Assembly (NCBI GenBank): GCA_027625915.1
Contig: JANTQA010000076.1
Coordinates: 2,170,001-2,234,000, forward strand
Length of the DNA: 64,000 nt
Origin: Anaeramoeba flamelloides
Lineage: Eukaryota > Metamonada > Anaeramoebidae
Direction of reading: 5' to 3'
Shown here in pieces: positions 46,718 to 58,265 of this stretch. Numbering within the stretch: position 1 is the stretch's first letter; the number at the start of each line of letters is the position of its first letter. Made by a program: the position numbers and the translations under genes. The notes under the pieces were generated by a model. That model saw nothing but the letters and a program-made list of their open reading frames with translations. It had not been told where the DNA came from and did no database searches.

Positions 46718-49700
46718 GCTATTATTTTCATTGTTCTTGGCCATTTTCTCTGTATTTTTTATGCCTCTATCATCAATGAAGGGATTGGCGTTATTGCTAT
46801 TATTAACGTTTAAAATGGGTCCATATAATAATAGGCTGATTATTTGCAATGACAATAATTCAATCGAGGAAATGGCGAAATAAATTATGCCTCTGATTTT
46901 ATTTTTTTTCTTTTCAATTTTTATTTTTAATAAGGATTGCTCAATTAACTTTTTTTCAAGGGACTGGTTTTTTTTATTTATTTCGCCAATGCCGGCATAT
47001 TTTAAAAAAAAGTTGAACAGTTTGATTCGAATTGAGGGGTTATAATACGTGTTACATGACTTCAATAAGGATAAAAAATGGAAAATCAACAAGAAATAGT
47101 TGTATCGGATTTTTAAAATTAATAATGGGTTCAAATTAATTGTCAGACTTTTGATTGTATTTTGAAAGGCAATAATTAAATTATTGATTATTTGTGGGAT
47201 GATGTTTAATTTTCGAAATAAATATGGATCCATAAAGCTTTGGAATATTCTTAATATTTGCAAAATTAATAGATATATTTTGATCGATTTTAAATAGAAT
47301 TGCTTTTTTTGAAGCTTTTTTTTCTCTATTTTTAACAAATTGAAAATTGGATTCAAGTAGTTGTTCAAAATATTCGATAGCAAAACAAAACTTTTTGGGT
47401 TTACCCAAGCTAATGATAAAGCAGATGCGATCTGTTGTAATTCAAATTTGGAATTAAAAAATAAAGAAATTTCGATCAATTTTTCTGTAATTATTTCCTT
47501 TTTGACAACCTCTGGGTTGGAACTTACTGATCGTAATATTGAAAACCCCATCCACTGGTTGGTTTTTTCTGTCAGTAAATTAATATTATTATTTTTCTTT
47601 TCTTTCAATTGGTTTTTTTTTTTTGTCATTTGCAAGTCTAATTCGTTGACTCTATTGTTACAATCATTGAAAATAATGCCACATATTTCTTGGTGGCATA
47701 ATAAATAATGTTTTAGTACATTGGCCAATAAATGAATCCATTGGTTATAGGAATATTTGTCATTTAATAAATTTGATAAATTGTTAACGCTTTTTGGTAA
47801 CTTGGAATGAGTAATATTTTCAGTTGAATTCTGATTAAAAATCATCAAAATTTTGGTTATTGGTTGAATTTCAAATGGATCAAAGGAATGATATACGGAT
47901 TTTAAACAATAATTGAAAAAGTCAATTGCTCTGTAATTGGCAAATTTTGATTGGTAATGGTCTGTCAAATTGATTTTCTTTATTTCGTCCTTGGAATTTT
48001 CTTGAATTAGTTTTTTCATTTTTTTTTTATTAAGATTTATTTTTGGTAATTCGATTTGGTTGCTTTGTTTGAAAGTTTTTTTAAAATTTTCATTAATGTG
48101 ATAATGATGGTGATGTTCATTAATTTCGTCAGTATTATCGTCGTCATTTATGATATTACTAGATTCCGATTTATTCTCATAAAAGGAAGAGTTGCTATTT
48201 GTATCGGTGGTGATAATATTGCTATTGGTACTGTTGAATTCAAATTCGATCATTGAATCTAATTTTATTTCATCTTCCGTTTGTGATTTGATATTTAATT
48301 CAGACAGAGAATTTGTTGCCAACGAATCATAATTATCTATTTCTTCTTTTTTGTCCTTTTCAATTTTTTCCAAATCTAATAATTTACAATTATTCAGTAT
48401 TTTGAAACTAATTTTCCTAATTTTAGGATTTATGGAACATAAGTGGACAAATATTTTTGACTCAATTTTTAAAATGTTATATTCTTCAACGATTTTTAAT
48501 ATGGGATCATTTGGTGATAAATTTAATATACTGGTTTCTAGACTTGATCCGATCTCGTTCAATTCCTTTCTTTCCATTTCAATCCAAATTGCTAATAATT
48601 CATTTAATTGCTTCAAGCTATATTCGATCAAATCATCAAATTCTAATGGGATTTGATTATAAATGAAATTTAAAAAGGTACTAATTATATAGGGCCTCAA
48701 TTCTTCTCTTCCAATAATGGTATTTTTCAATGCCTTGAAGCTATTGGTAGATAATGTCAAATTCAAATGCAAGGTATAATTGGACAAATAATTGAACAAT
48801 TTTATTGGGTTTGGTGTAATTGATGGAACTGTTGTTATTATTTCATTCAAAATATTCAGCCAAATATTCTGATCATTATCATTAAAAAAATCATTAATTA
48901 ATAATTTATTAATATTATTTGAATTTACATTATGGCTTTTTTGATTATTCATTGAATAATAATATGAATTTGTACCAATTTGTTCATTAACAATTTCTAA
49001 AATATCATTTAATTGCGTACTAATTTTTTCCAAATAATATCCTATATTGTTTTTATTGCTAAAATTTTCTTTTTGCTCTTCAATGGAACTTGAATTGTAA
49101 ATTCCGGTAAAGCAATTCAACCCCAAAAATATTTGATTTTCATTCACATTTTTGGAATTTGGTTCATAGTATAATAATTTTGTTAATAATTCATTGACTG
49201 TATATTCCATATTCCATTTGGATAAAATAATAGACATTTCAGTCAATAAATAAATTAAATTATCATTTAATATGAATGACAATTTAATTTTTTTGGTTTT
49301 TTTATTTGAAAAAAAACTAAAATTCGTTAATGTTATTAAAAGCTGCTTGATTTCCTTTTCAAATTCTTTGTTATTATTGATAATTATTTTTTTATTTGCT
49401 AACAAGATATTAAAGAATTGATTAATGGATATCAATAAATTAATATGCTCTCTTTTTTTGCCCTTAGTTTTTAACGCCTTTTGCAAACAATTGAAATAAA
49501 ATTTTAACTCTGTTCCGTTTAAATTTAATATTTTTCTCATCTCTTCAACTGATTTTGTTTTGTTGCTGACAAGGAAATTACAACAAAATGTTGAAACATA
49601 TAATGGTAAATACAATCCTTTATCATTTGAGGATTTTAATAATTTAGAGGCTTCTTGATGAAAGCTCTTTATTAACCCAATAAATTCTTCATTTTCGATT

Positions 49701-51346
49701 TTTGTTGATTTGGTCCCAATCAGGGATAGCCTTTTCAGTAACCCATTAATTCCGTTTATTAAAAAAATATTGTCATTGCATTTTTTATTCTTTAAATAAT
49801 TATTTAGATTCTTTAATAAACGTGTAGACAAATTTAGTCCAGTGACAGTGTCAATTTCCAATTCACAATATTCAAGAATTGGATATATGTCGGCATTCTT
49901 AGACTCTATTTTCTGAAAGATGTATTCATAAAATATCAATGGAATCTGTTTGCTCAAGATCGAAATAATGTTCCCACACAATTCTTTGACTACATTCGCA
50001 TTTTGAATATTGATCAATGTCTTCTCAATCCAATTCTTTTCAGAATTAATCTCGTTAATCATTTTTAAGCAAATTTCAATTAATTTGATGACGATTTTTT
50101 GTTCAAAATGTGTTATACGAGATACTACTTCATAAAGTGTGCTTATAAATAAATATTTTATATAAAAACTTTCTTCATAATTTTCGTCAATTTTTGTTTT
50201 CATGGATTCCATTAAATGTCTATTTTTTTTTTTTTTTATTTTTTATAATAATGAAAAAAAAATTAAGTGGAATTATGTGGTTTTTTTTTTAAGTGTTTTT
50301 TTTTATAAAAAGCATTAATTGAAAAGTCATTTTAAAAAAAATTGTTGTCAAAAAATTTTTAATTTATGAGAAAAGAATGGTAAAAGAAGTTTTGTTTCCA
50401 AAATTAATTAATTTTTGAAAAAGTAGTTCTTTTTTTTTTTATTTTTGAAATAAGGAAATTAATTTCTTTTTACAGCCCTTAGGTAGGTTAGATTTTAAAA
50501 GGATTGAGTAAAATCAATGATTTTTCTCGATTCGTTTAAATTTTGGAATACTTCCCTCATTTTTTTCTTGAGTTTTCTGTTTATTTGGAAAATCGATAGA
50601 TCTTCGTTAGGTATTTTTTGAGTTTTCTATTTTGGTTATTTGGAAAATTTATAAATTTTCGTTAGGTTTTTTTGAGTTTTCTATTTTTTTGTGAAGTGTT
50701 CTAGGTTTTTTTGAGGTTTTCTATTTTATTCGTGAAGTGTTCTCGGTTTTTTTTACTTTTAGAAATAAACCGAAAATTTATTAAAATTTTCGGTTTATTT
50801 CTAAAGTAAAAAAACCTAACGAAAATTAATTGATTTTCCACATAAATAGAAAACTCAAAAAAAACTAATGAAAATCAAAAGATTTTCCAAATAAAATAGA
50901 AAACCGCAAAAAAACCTAGAACACTTCACAAATAAATAGAAAACCTCAAGAAAACCGTCGTTAGTTTTTCCAGAATTTAAAAGCATTGAGTTAAATCTTT
51001 TGATTTTGCTCCATTTTTTTTAATTTTGGAAAATATAGTCACTCTACGGCACTTGCCATTAGGTTTTTCTTTAATTTGAAAGACTTGTGGATATTCTAGA
51101 CACTTGGCGGCACTCGGTGGTATTCTAAAGCAAACTATACACTCTACAGCATTACCCTAATTTCTAAATTTTTGTTTAGAAATTTTAATAAAGAATCATG
51201 ATTTTCTTGATCGTTCATCAATGGCAAGATCAAGAATGACTCTCTATTTTTAATAGTATCAAAGATATTATTCTTTCGTTTTTATTTATTTGAATTAATT
51301 CTTGATTCCAAAATTTTCCGATTTTCTTTATAAAAAGGTAATTTCC

Positions 51347-51386
<40 letters not shown>

Positions 51387-54300
51387 TTATTTCAAAATAT
51401 TATATTCTTTAAAAAAAAGGAAAAATTCAAATTTTCTGTGATCAAGCACTGAACTTATTTGTGGATGTATGATATTTTCTCATAATATTTCGATGTTGAA
51501 TTTAATTTACATACTATACAATGAAAACACTTTAATAAGACAGCCATTTTTATAAAAGTTTATTTCATAATAGACTTTTCTCAAGATTTTTATAGGTTTT
51601 TAAAAATCTTAATAGTTAAAAAAGAAATTTAAATACAAATATAAAGAATTTTTTGTTTTGTTTTTTTTTTGAAATAAATGTTTTTAAAATTGTTATGAAA
51701 GAATATAAAATAAATATTATTAGTTGATTTAAATTTGAAATATTCATCTTTATTCCCAAATCATTTGGTTATAATTATTTTCCGATTTGATGATTATTCA
51801 AAATATAAGTTTAAAATTTATACTTCTTTCCAATTTACAAATGTTGTGTTGGTTATTTGTTGAAAAAATACATTAATTAAGCATTTCTGATAATCTAGGG
51901 ATGGGTTGTTGTCAAATAAATGCGGTTCTATTAAAAGAAAGAATATTAACTCTCAAAATGTCATTTTTGTACTTTTACTTTTAGGATTTTCAGAACAAAA
52001 TCTGATCATGAGAAATAAAGCACATTCTAACACAAAAAAATACCAATCTAACTGTTTCTAACAATTGGACAATACAGATTTCTTTTCAATAAAAATGATA
52101 TTAAAAAAAAAAAAAAATTATTTCTAACTCCATATAACTCATTCTCACATAATCTAACTTTAGTTTGTTTATTTGTTTGTTTTCATTTTTTGTTTTTTAT
52201 TTTTATTATCATAGTGAGCATGTTGGACAATGTTAGAATTTGGAAATTGTACAATTGAAATTATTTTGTTAAAATTGAAAAATCCAAAACCCAAAAATAT
52301 TAAAGGTTCCTTCCTTTAACTTTTATTCTTTTTTAACTATAAATTAATTTGTTTTTTTTTTTCTAATAAACGGAAAAAAAGCTAAATATTTTATATTTTT
52401 TTTTCTTTTTTGTAAAAGAAATTTTAGTGATTACTTTTTTTAAACCTTCAAAAACTAATTTAAAGCGCATTTGATGAACATGAATGGTGTTTGAAATTTA
52501 AATTTTATGATTTTTTTAAAAGGTGGAAAAACTGATGTATAGATATTCACGTAATTCATTCCTAATTAAATAATCATCAAAAACCAAATACCTTTATTTT
52601 TATTTCCAATTACATAGCGAGAATTCTTTAAGGTTCTTATTTTGATCAAAGTAAAACTTTCAAAAGAATTCAACTTATAATTGCAATTATGAAAATAATA
52701 ATAATTTACCCAGTTTTAGTTTTATTATTGTTTCCACACCAAAACAACAATAAAACATTAAAACATCACTAAAAGAATAAAAATCAATAAAAAAAAAGCA
52801 AAAACAAAAATACAAACAACAATAAATTTTTATTATTCCTAGAATCTTTTAATTAATTTGAAGGTAAGTTAGAAAAAGTTAGACAGTATATTACTGAAAA
52901 TTAAATTTTTTTTTTTGGAAAAATTTGTAAATATTGTACATTCGTTAGATTATGTTAGATATTTTTAAGTATGTTAGAATTAGTCAGAAATTGTTGGATT
53001 ATCTGTGAGAAATTCACAGATTTTTTCAGTTTTAGAAAATAAAGTTTCCAACGAGATCATTAACAATTTTTGTAAAAAAGTTCCTCTGGAATGTAAAAAG
53101 GGAAATGTAAAGCATTAATTGCAGACAAAAAACCTTTCTTGGTGGTGTATTTTATCATAATTTTATTTAGATAATGAATTTTTGATTATAAAATTATCAA
53201 AAAGTTAATATGAATAAGTAGTGCAAATGGGATCCATTTTTAAAATGGTATTCTGAAAAAACAACAATTCATAAGTTTTCCTAGAAATCTTTTTTTAGTC
53301 TTTTATTAAATCATTTGGAAAGTTTGAATATTTATAATGCTGAGTTTATCGTAAAAATTAATTTTTACTTGTAATTTATTATAAATCGATATTTAAATAA
53401 AGTAATTTTACATTCGTATTTTGCTTTATTTTTTTCTATTAAAATTTTAAAAAACGGAGAAATATCTTGAGAAAAATATATTCTAAATAAACGTTCTTAT
53501 ATTAAAATTGGTGTAATATTGGAGTGTATCATGTTTTGGTATGTAAATTCAAGTGTACCACAATTTATTATTAGAAAATTGTATAAAACGCAAGTCGGAG
53601 TAGCGCTCAATATCACTTTTTGAGAATGTATCATAAAAAAAAATATTTTTTTTTGGAAAATTTTTTTAATTATTGATAACTTTATTTTTTAATTAATGGT
53701 ATTTTGACAATATTTTTTTTACTTTTTAAAAAATAAATTAACTTTAATATTCTCAAATAATATATCATTTCAAGAGATAAATCAATAATTTCATGTGAGT
53801 TATTTCAATTTAATTTAAAAATTGGTATATGAATTATTTTTTGGTCATTTTCAGTTTTAGAATTGTTTTTTTTATGTCAAGAAAAAGAAATTCATAAGAA
53901 CCTTACTTATTAAGTATTAGTTGGTATTGCTCGAAGTGGGATTTTGTATAAAAAGCAATTCACTAAATGAATGTCAAAAGAAAAATAAAGGTATGTAAGG
54001 TCGTTTTAAAGCAGTGAGGACTTTTTTCAAACTTTGTTCAAGTTTTCTATTTTAAAAAAAGTGAAGACTTTTTCAGAATTAAAAGTTTTATCAAGTATTC
54101 AATTTTAAAAAACTGTATACTTTTTCAGAATTAAAACTTTCCGAAAGTTTGCTGTTTTAATAAAGCAAATACCAATCTTGAGTGTAAAAAATTTTTTAAA
54201 AGTTTTCTATTTTAATAAAGTGAGGACTTTATCTTTAAAAATGTGGTGTAGAGGTTGCAGTGGGAAGAAAAGAACTTTTTTTTAAAAAGAGTACTCATTT

Positions 54301-55593
54301 TTTTAAAAAATAGAAAACTTTATAATAGTTTTAAATTCCAACTATCTCAAAAAAAAAAAAAAAAAAAAAGTCCTCACTTTTTTAAAATGTCTGTATCTGG
54401 TTAAAATGAGAACTTGAAAATGTAAATGAGGTATCAATTTTAAAATTATCTTTTGGGAAATTAGTGTTGGTAAAAAGAGGATGGTTGTAATTTGTGGCTT
54501 CTATTTGAAAAAGGAAAATGAAAATTCAAGTGTAAATTGTTTTCCCATTTAATATTCAAATAATAATGCCTTATTAAAAAGAACCAATAAGGTGTGCTAT
54601 TATCTACTGTCATTTTCCAATTAAGAAATGAAAATTGTTATTTCAAGTTCCCAAATATTTTTACCTCAAATTGGATGTGTCGAAAAAAATTCAAAATCTT
54701 CACAATCCATTTAGTAATAAAAACCTTGAGATGAATTTAATTGAGATCTCTTCCTTCTTGAAGTTTTGAGATAAAATTGAAATTTTTTAAAATTAAGATC
54801 AAACAGTAAAGATTTTACGTTATAAATATATTTGGAATGTAGATCACTCTGAGACAGGTTTTCTTTAGTGCGGTCTAATTAATAAAATTAATCTAGCCAA
54901 ATAAAAAATCAGTCAATAGATGGTAAATATTTGAATAAAGACCCAACGACTGAATCACAATTCTGTCAGAATGAAAAAAAGACAAAAAAAATTTGTTTTT
55001 TTGGTATTTTAGTTACAGTGATAAAAACGAACAAGTCAATCACAAAACCAGAACAATTTTTTTATACAAATAAAACTTTGGAAATGATCTGTTGTCAAAA
55101 AAATCAATTTTTATTTTTTTTTTATGAATTTTTGAAGAGGTGTGAGGAAGAAATTCTTTATATTTTTCAAAAAGAGAATTTTTTTTTTTTTTTTTTTTTT
55201 TGTTTTTTGTTGAATTAATCAGAGAACTAAAAAAAAAAAAAGAAAAAACCAGACATACGTGGTTGGAGTTATTGTTCTGTTTGTCATCATTTTATTTAAA
55301 GTTTTTTCTAAATCGCTTTTTATTTTTTTAAGCTGCTTGGATTGTAATGGTTTATCCTGTTTATTAATTGTGCTAATTAATTTATCACGCCATGCAACTA
55401 ATGCTTGAATAACATGTGGCGCCACAGTGGTAGTTAACGTACCTAAGGATTGTGAAATACTACGAAACCTTTGATCTTTAAGTGGAAATAAATTCATTTT
55501 AGGTGTTGTTTTCCTTTCTTTCAAAATTGTGTTTGTAACAACAAAAAATTTTTCCAGAAAGGTCTGTAAAATAAAATTCCCGATTCCACTCAT
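42833..55593 (-). CDS. FRY: Furry/Tao3 (cell morphogenesis) scaffold homologue, two exons 5 kb apart
   Basis: Exon 1 (55593-55259) ends in a GTATGT donor and exon 2 (50219-42833) follows an ATAG acceptor; they join in phase to 2573 aa. Exon 1 encodes MSGIGNFILQTFLEKFFVVT and SQSLGTLTTTVAPHVIQAL, matching the Furry N-terminal segment (LFxxFxxxAExKI..., then SL...LPSLLRTLxxWR). Exon 2 starts with the next Furry block (ESFYIKYLFISTLYEVVSR). Further matches are STNSFKALKNTI...ELRPYIISTFLNF (about 600-630), CPEIAMQVIEEITLRFWKL (about 1446), LLYMIPWLKTVNY (about 1510), KRICLYLLRSNEKLVIQAL (about 1590) and LHLIFLCIDHKNDYVQLHS (about 1705). Furry proteins are HEAT-like scaffolds that activate NDR/LATS kinases with Mob and control polarity and cytokinesis. 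Asn and Asp runs lie in loops. The last 270 residues, acidic with a coiled coil, look lineage-specific. Confidence 0.85.
50440..51010. repeat. Nested modular palindrome in the Furry intron
   Basis: At the centre (about 50760-50800) is GAAATAAACCGAAAATTT facing AAATTTTCGGTTTATTTC with a 4-base loop, a perfect hairpin. Around it, modules such as GTGAAGTGTTCTAGGTTTTT, GAGTTTTCTATTTT and TTTCGTTAGGTTTTT are repeated in tandem on the left and in reverse complement on the right (AACCTAGAACACTTCACAA, AAATAGAAAACTCA). Related modules occur at 4.9, 13.9 and 24.4 kb. No coding signal. Confidence 0.8.
51140..51330 (-). mobile_element. LINE 3'-end fragment in the Furry intron
   Basis: Aligns with 36320-36515, from the terminal hairpin (51159-51184) through ATTTGAATTAATTCTTGATT to CCAAAATTTTCCGATTTTCT. 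Strongly 5'-truncated. Same sense as the Furry gene. Confidence 0.65.
51351..51382. repeat. Long A run (about 32)
   Basis: Homopolymer immediately after the LINE fragment, inside the Furry intron. Confidence 0.85.
52020..53010. repeat. Cluster of TTCTAAC / GTTAGAA motifs
   Basis: TTCTAAC or TCTAAC occurs at least five times in 52027-52160 and the complement GTTAGA(A/T) at least five times in 52235-53000. TTCTAACAATTGGACAATAC on the left also faces ATGTTGGACAATGTTAGAA. This suggests an eroded foldback of about 1 kb inside the Furry intron. Confidence 0.35.
54010..54410. repeat. Foldback repeat of GTGAGGACTTTTT-like units, copy 2
   Basis: Units include GCAGTGAGGACTTTTT, GTGAAGACTTTTTCAGAATT and, inverted, AAAAAGTCCTCACTTTTTT, around the less AT-rich centre GTGGTGTAGAGGTTGCAGTG. 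Homologous in layout and motifs to 10985-11250. Inside the Furry intron. Confidence 0.55.
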
Positions 55594-56212
55594 GGTTTAA
55601 ATTTTTGTTTTTTTCTTTGTCTTTTTGGAAAAGAATTGTTTAAAACAAAAATTTATAAAAATAAGAAAAAAATGATAAGGATTATTTTCCAAATTTTTTC
55701 AAATCAAAAAAACAAGAGTAAACAAACACTTGTTTTCCCTGAAAATATATTATTTTTTGCCTTTAATTTTTCAGATTTCAAAGGATTTTAGAAAAAATAT
55801 TTTTCAAAGAATGTTATTTTTTTTTTTATTTTTTGTTCTCGAAAATTGATTCTGTTTAATAAAAATTCAGCTAAGGTACGTTCTGAAAAAAGAGATACCT
55901 AAAAACGATATGTATATGTGGTGTTGTTTCAAGGAACTCTGAAGGGATTTTCAATAAACAAAGAAAAGCCAAATAAATTTGCATTAAAATTTTTTTGTTT
56001 TAAATCATTTTTTAAGATACATCTATTAAGGTCGTAGGGGTTAACAAGGTTACAGTGGAAATGAGTTTGCACAAATAAATCTCTTAATGAATTAAGAACT
56101 ATTCATATTTTATAATCTCTGAGGATCGGTATACAATACACTACTCGAGAAATGATTCAAATATTAGGCAATATATAGAAAGTCAAAGTAAAGTAATGAA
56201 AAAAAATACCAT

Positions 56213-56452
56213 GATACTGATAAATTCCAAGAAGTATCTGAAAATTTTTAATTCATTTTCCAGGATACAAATTTTTTTACACAAGCTTTGATTAATACAT
56301 TATATAACTTTAAATCAGAAGAAACTTTATAAAATTGACATGATTTTCAAAACATTCTTTCTCTTGAGTTGTTTTATTTGTTGAGTTAATTGATTTCAAC
56401 AATGGAAATTGAACTAAAAATTTAATAAAATAAATTTGAATTTATCAGTATC
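56213..56452. mobile_element. 240-bp foldback element, copy 3
   Basis: Starts GATACTGATAAATTCC and ends GAATTTATCAGTATC, a 13-15-bp terminal inverted repeat. The interior shows AATGGAAATTGAACTAAAAA and CTCTTGAGTTGTTTT, which match 6696-6933 in reverse complement, so this copy is inverted relative to copy 1. Confidence 0.65.
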
Positions 56453-58124
56453 AAAATAATCCGGACAAGATTTTTAATTATGAATTTTGGGGAAATTGTG
56501 GTTTAAATTTCATTTAATTAAAATCAAATCCTTTTTTTAAGAATCAAACTTTTAATATTATAACTCACCCACTTATTAGAATCATGTTTAATAAAATTAC
56601 ATTTGTTCAAAACATCATACAATTGTTCAAAAACACGAATAAAAATTATCATTTTCCAAATTCTTACAAACCTCGTAAAAACTCGATTGTTTTTCAAAAA
56701 AAGTTGGTTTACTTATGGCTATCAAACAATGACTTGAATATTCTATAAATAACCCCATTTAAACGAACTTTATGTCGGTTTATTTCTATGTTCATAAAAA
56801 AAATTGTTATTTTCAAAAGAATTTGATTGAAAATAAAAGAAATTACACAATAATTGTCCTAATATTCACAATTAAAAATCCTGTCTGGGATTTTTTTCAT
56901 GTTCTGTATTTTTTTCACTACTATATTATAATTTTTAAGGTTTTAGGTGGTTTGAAAGAAAGTATTGATTGATCCAAAAATTATTAAGAAAGCTCAAGTA
57001 CAAAATAAAAAAAAAAAAAAAGGCAAAATAATATTCGGTTTTTTTTTGGATATTTTTCAGGACTCAATCCAACAAATTTAAAGTACCTTCAAATACTTGA
57101 AGCGAAAGGTATTGTGATTGAATATAATTTGGATCGAAATAAAAAAAAGGGGGGGGTGTTAATTTTCATGACTTTTCTAGATAAAATTCTAATTTGGATT
57201 ATAAAAAAGTGTGGGTTTATGGTTAAAAATTGATAAAAAAAACCTAAATTTTTATATTCCAGATATATATCTTGGCTTAATATTCTTTTAAGTCAATAAA
57301 AATATTTTTAGATACAAAAACAGTCTTTTTTAGAATATAAAATTTGGTTCTCCAATAACGAGTATATATTTTACCATATAAAACATTGTAATTAAAATAC
57401 TTTTTTTAGGTTATTATAATTCAGGATTTATCTCAAATTTTAAAATTAAATTGATTTATCAAGGGTGAGGCTATTATTGGGTAAGATAAAGAGTGTGAAA
57501 ATTTGATCATTCAAAATTGATTATCTAAATTTCAAAATTTAAAAGAAAAGGTTCGATCTAATTACTTATGTTCACAATAATCAGTAATAAATTCCTATTT
57601 TTGGATTTGAAAACACGTTAACCTTCTAATAAGAAAAAGATAACAAATAATTGTAAATTTTTACCCAAAAATAAAAAATAATTATAAAAATACATTTTTT
57701 TTTGTTCAAAAATTCTTAATAAAAATTTTAAGGTATCTGTACCTACAGAATTAACACAAATGTAAACTAAAAAAAAGTCATTTTTCCATCTATAACTAGA
57801 TTTTTATTAAAAACCTGAAAAAAATTCCAAGTTTAAATGTAAAATAGGGAAATTTTGATATAAACAGAAAATAAAAATCATTAAAATTAATAAAATACAG
57901 ATGTTAATTGTTATTGATAAATTGAAATTTTTCATATAAATCACAAAAAAAATTCCTATCTTACATATAAATATATATATTCTATCTGATCAATTAAATC
58001 TTCTCCGCAATTTATTATCTAAAAATTTTCAACTTGCTATTTTTAATACTTTGTTCAATTTTAGAAATGAAATAAATCCCGCATCCTTAAAATGAATTGA
58101 GAAAATGACAGAAAATAATAAAAA

Positions 58125-58265
58125 CAAAACTTACTACTAAAATTTTCAATTATGTCATTTTAAGAAAGTTAAAATATTTGATGGAATTTTAATTTGAGAA
58201 AGGTGTTTGATTGTTTCAAAATGAAATTAATCTAGATATTATTATTTTGAAAAAAAAAAATCATA
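58125..58265 (+). repeat. Dispersed repeat with AATTTGAGAAAGGTGTTTGA core
   Basis: Same orientation as 9865-10025; also related to the reverse complement of about 21545-21680. Confidence 0.5.

Noticed and set aside
43348-48666. Plus-strand open frames across the Furry gene
   Set aside because: Antisense shadows of a long, strongly coding exon.
54931-55218. 95-codon plus-strand frame next to Furry exon 1
   Set aside because: It lies in the Furry intron, ends in a poly-Phe run from a T homopolymer, and has no recognisable domain.
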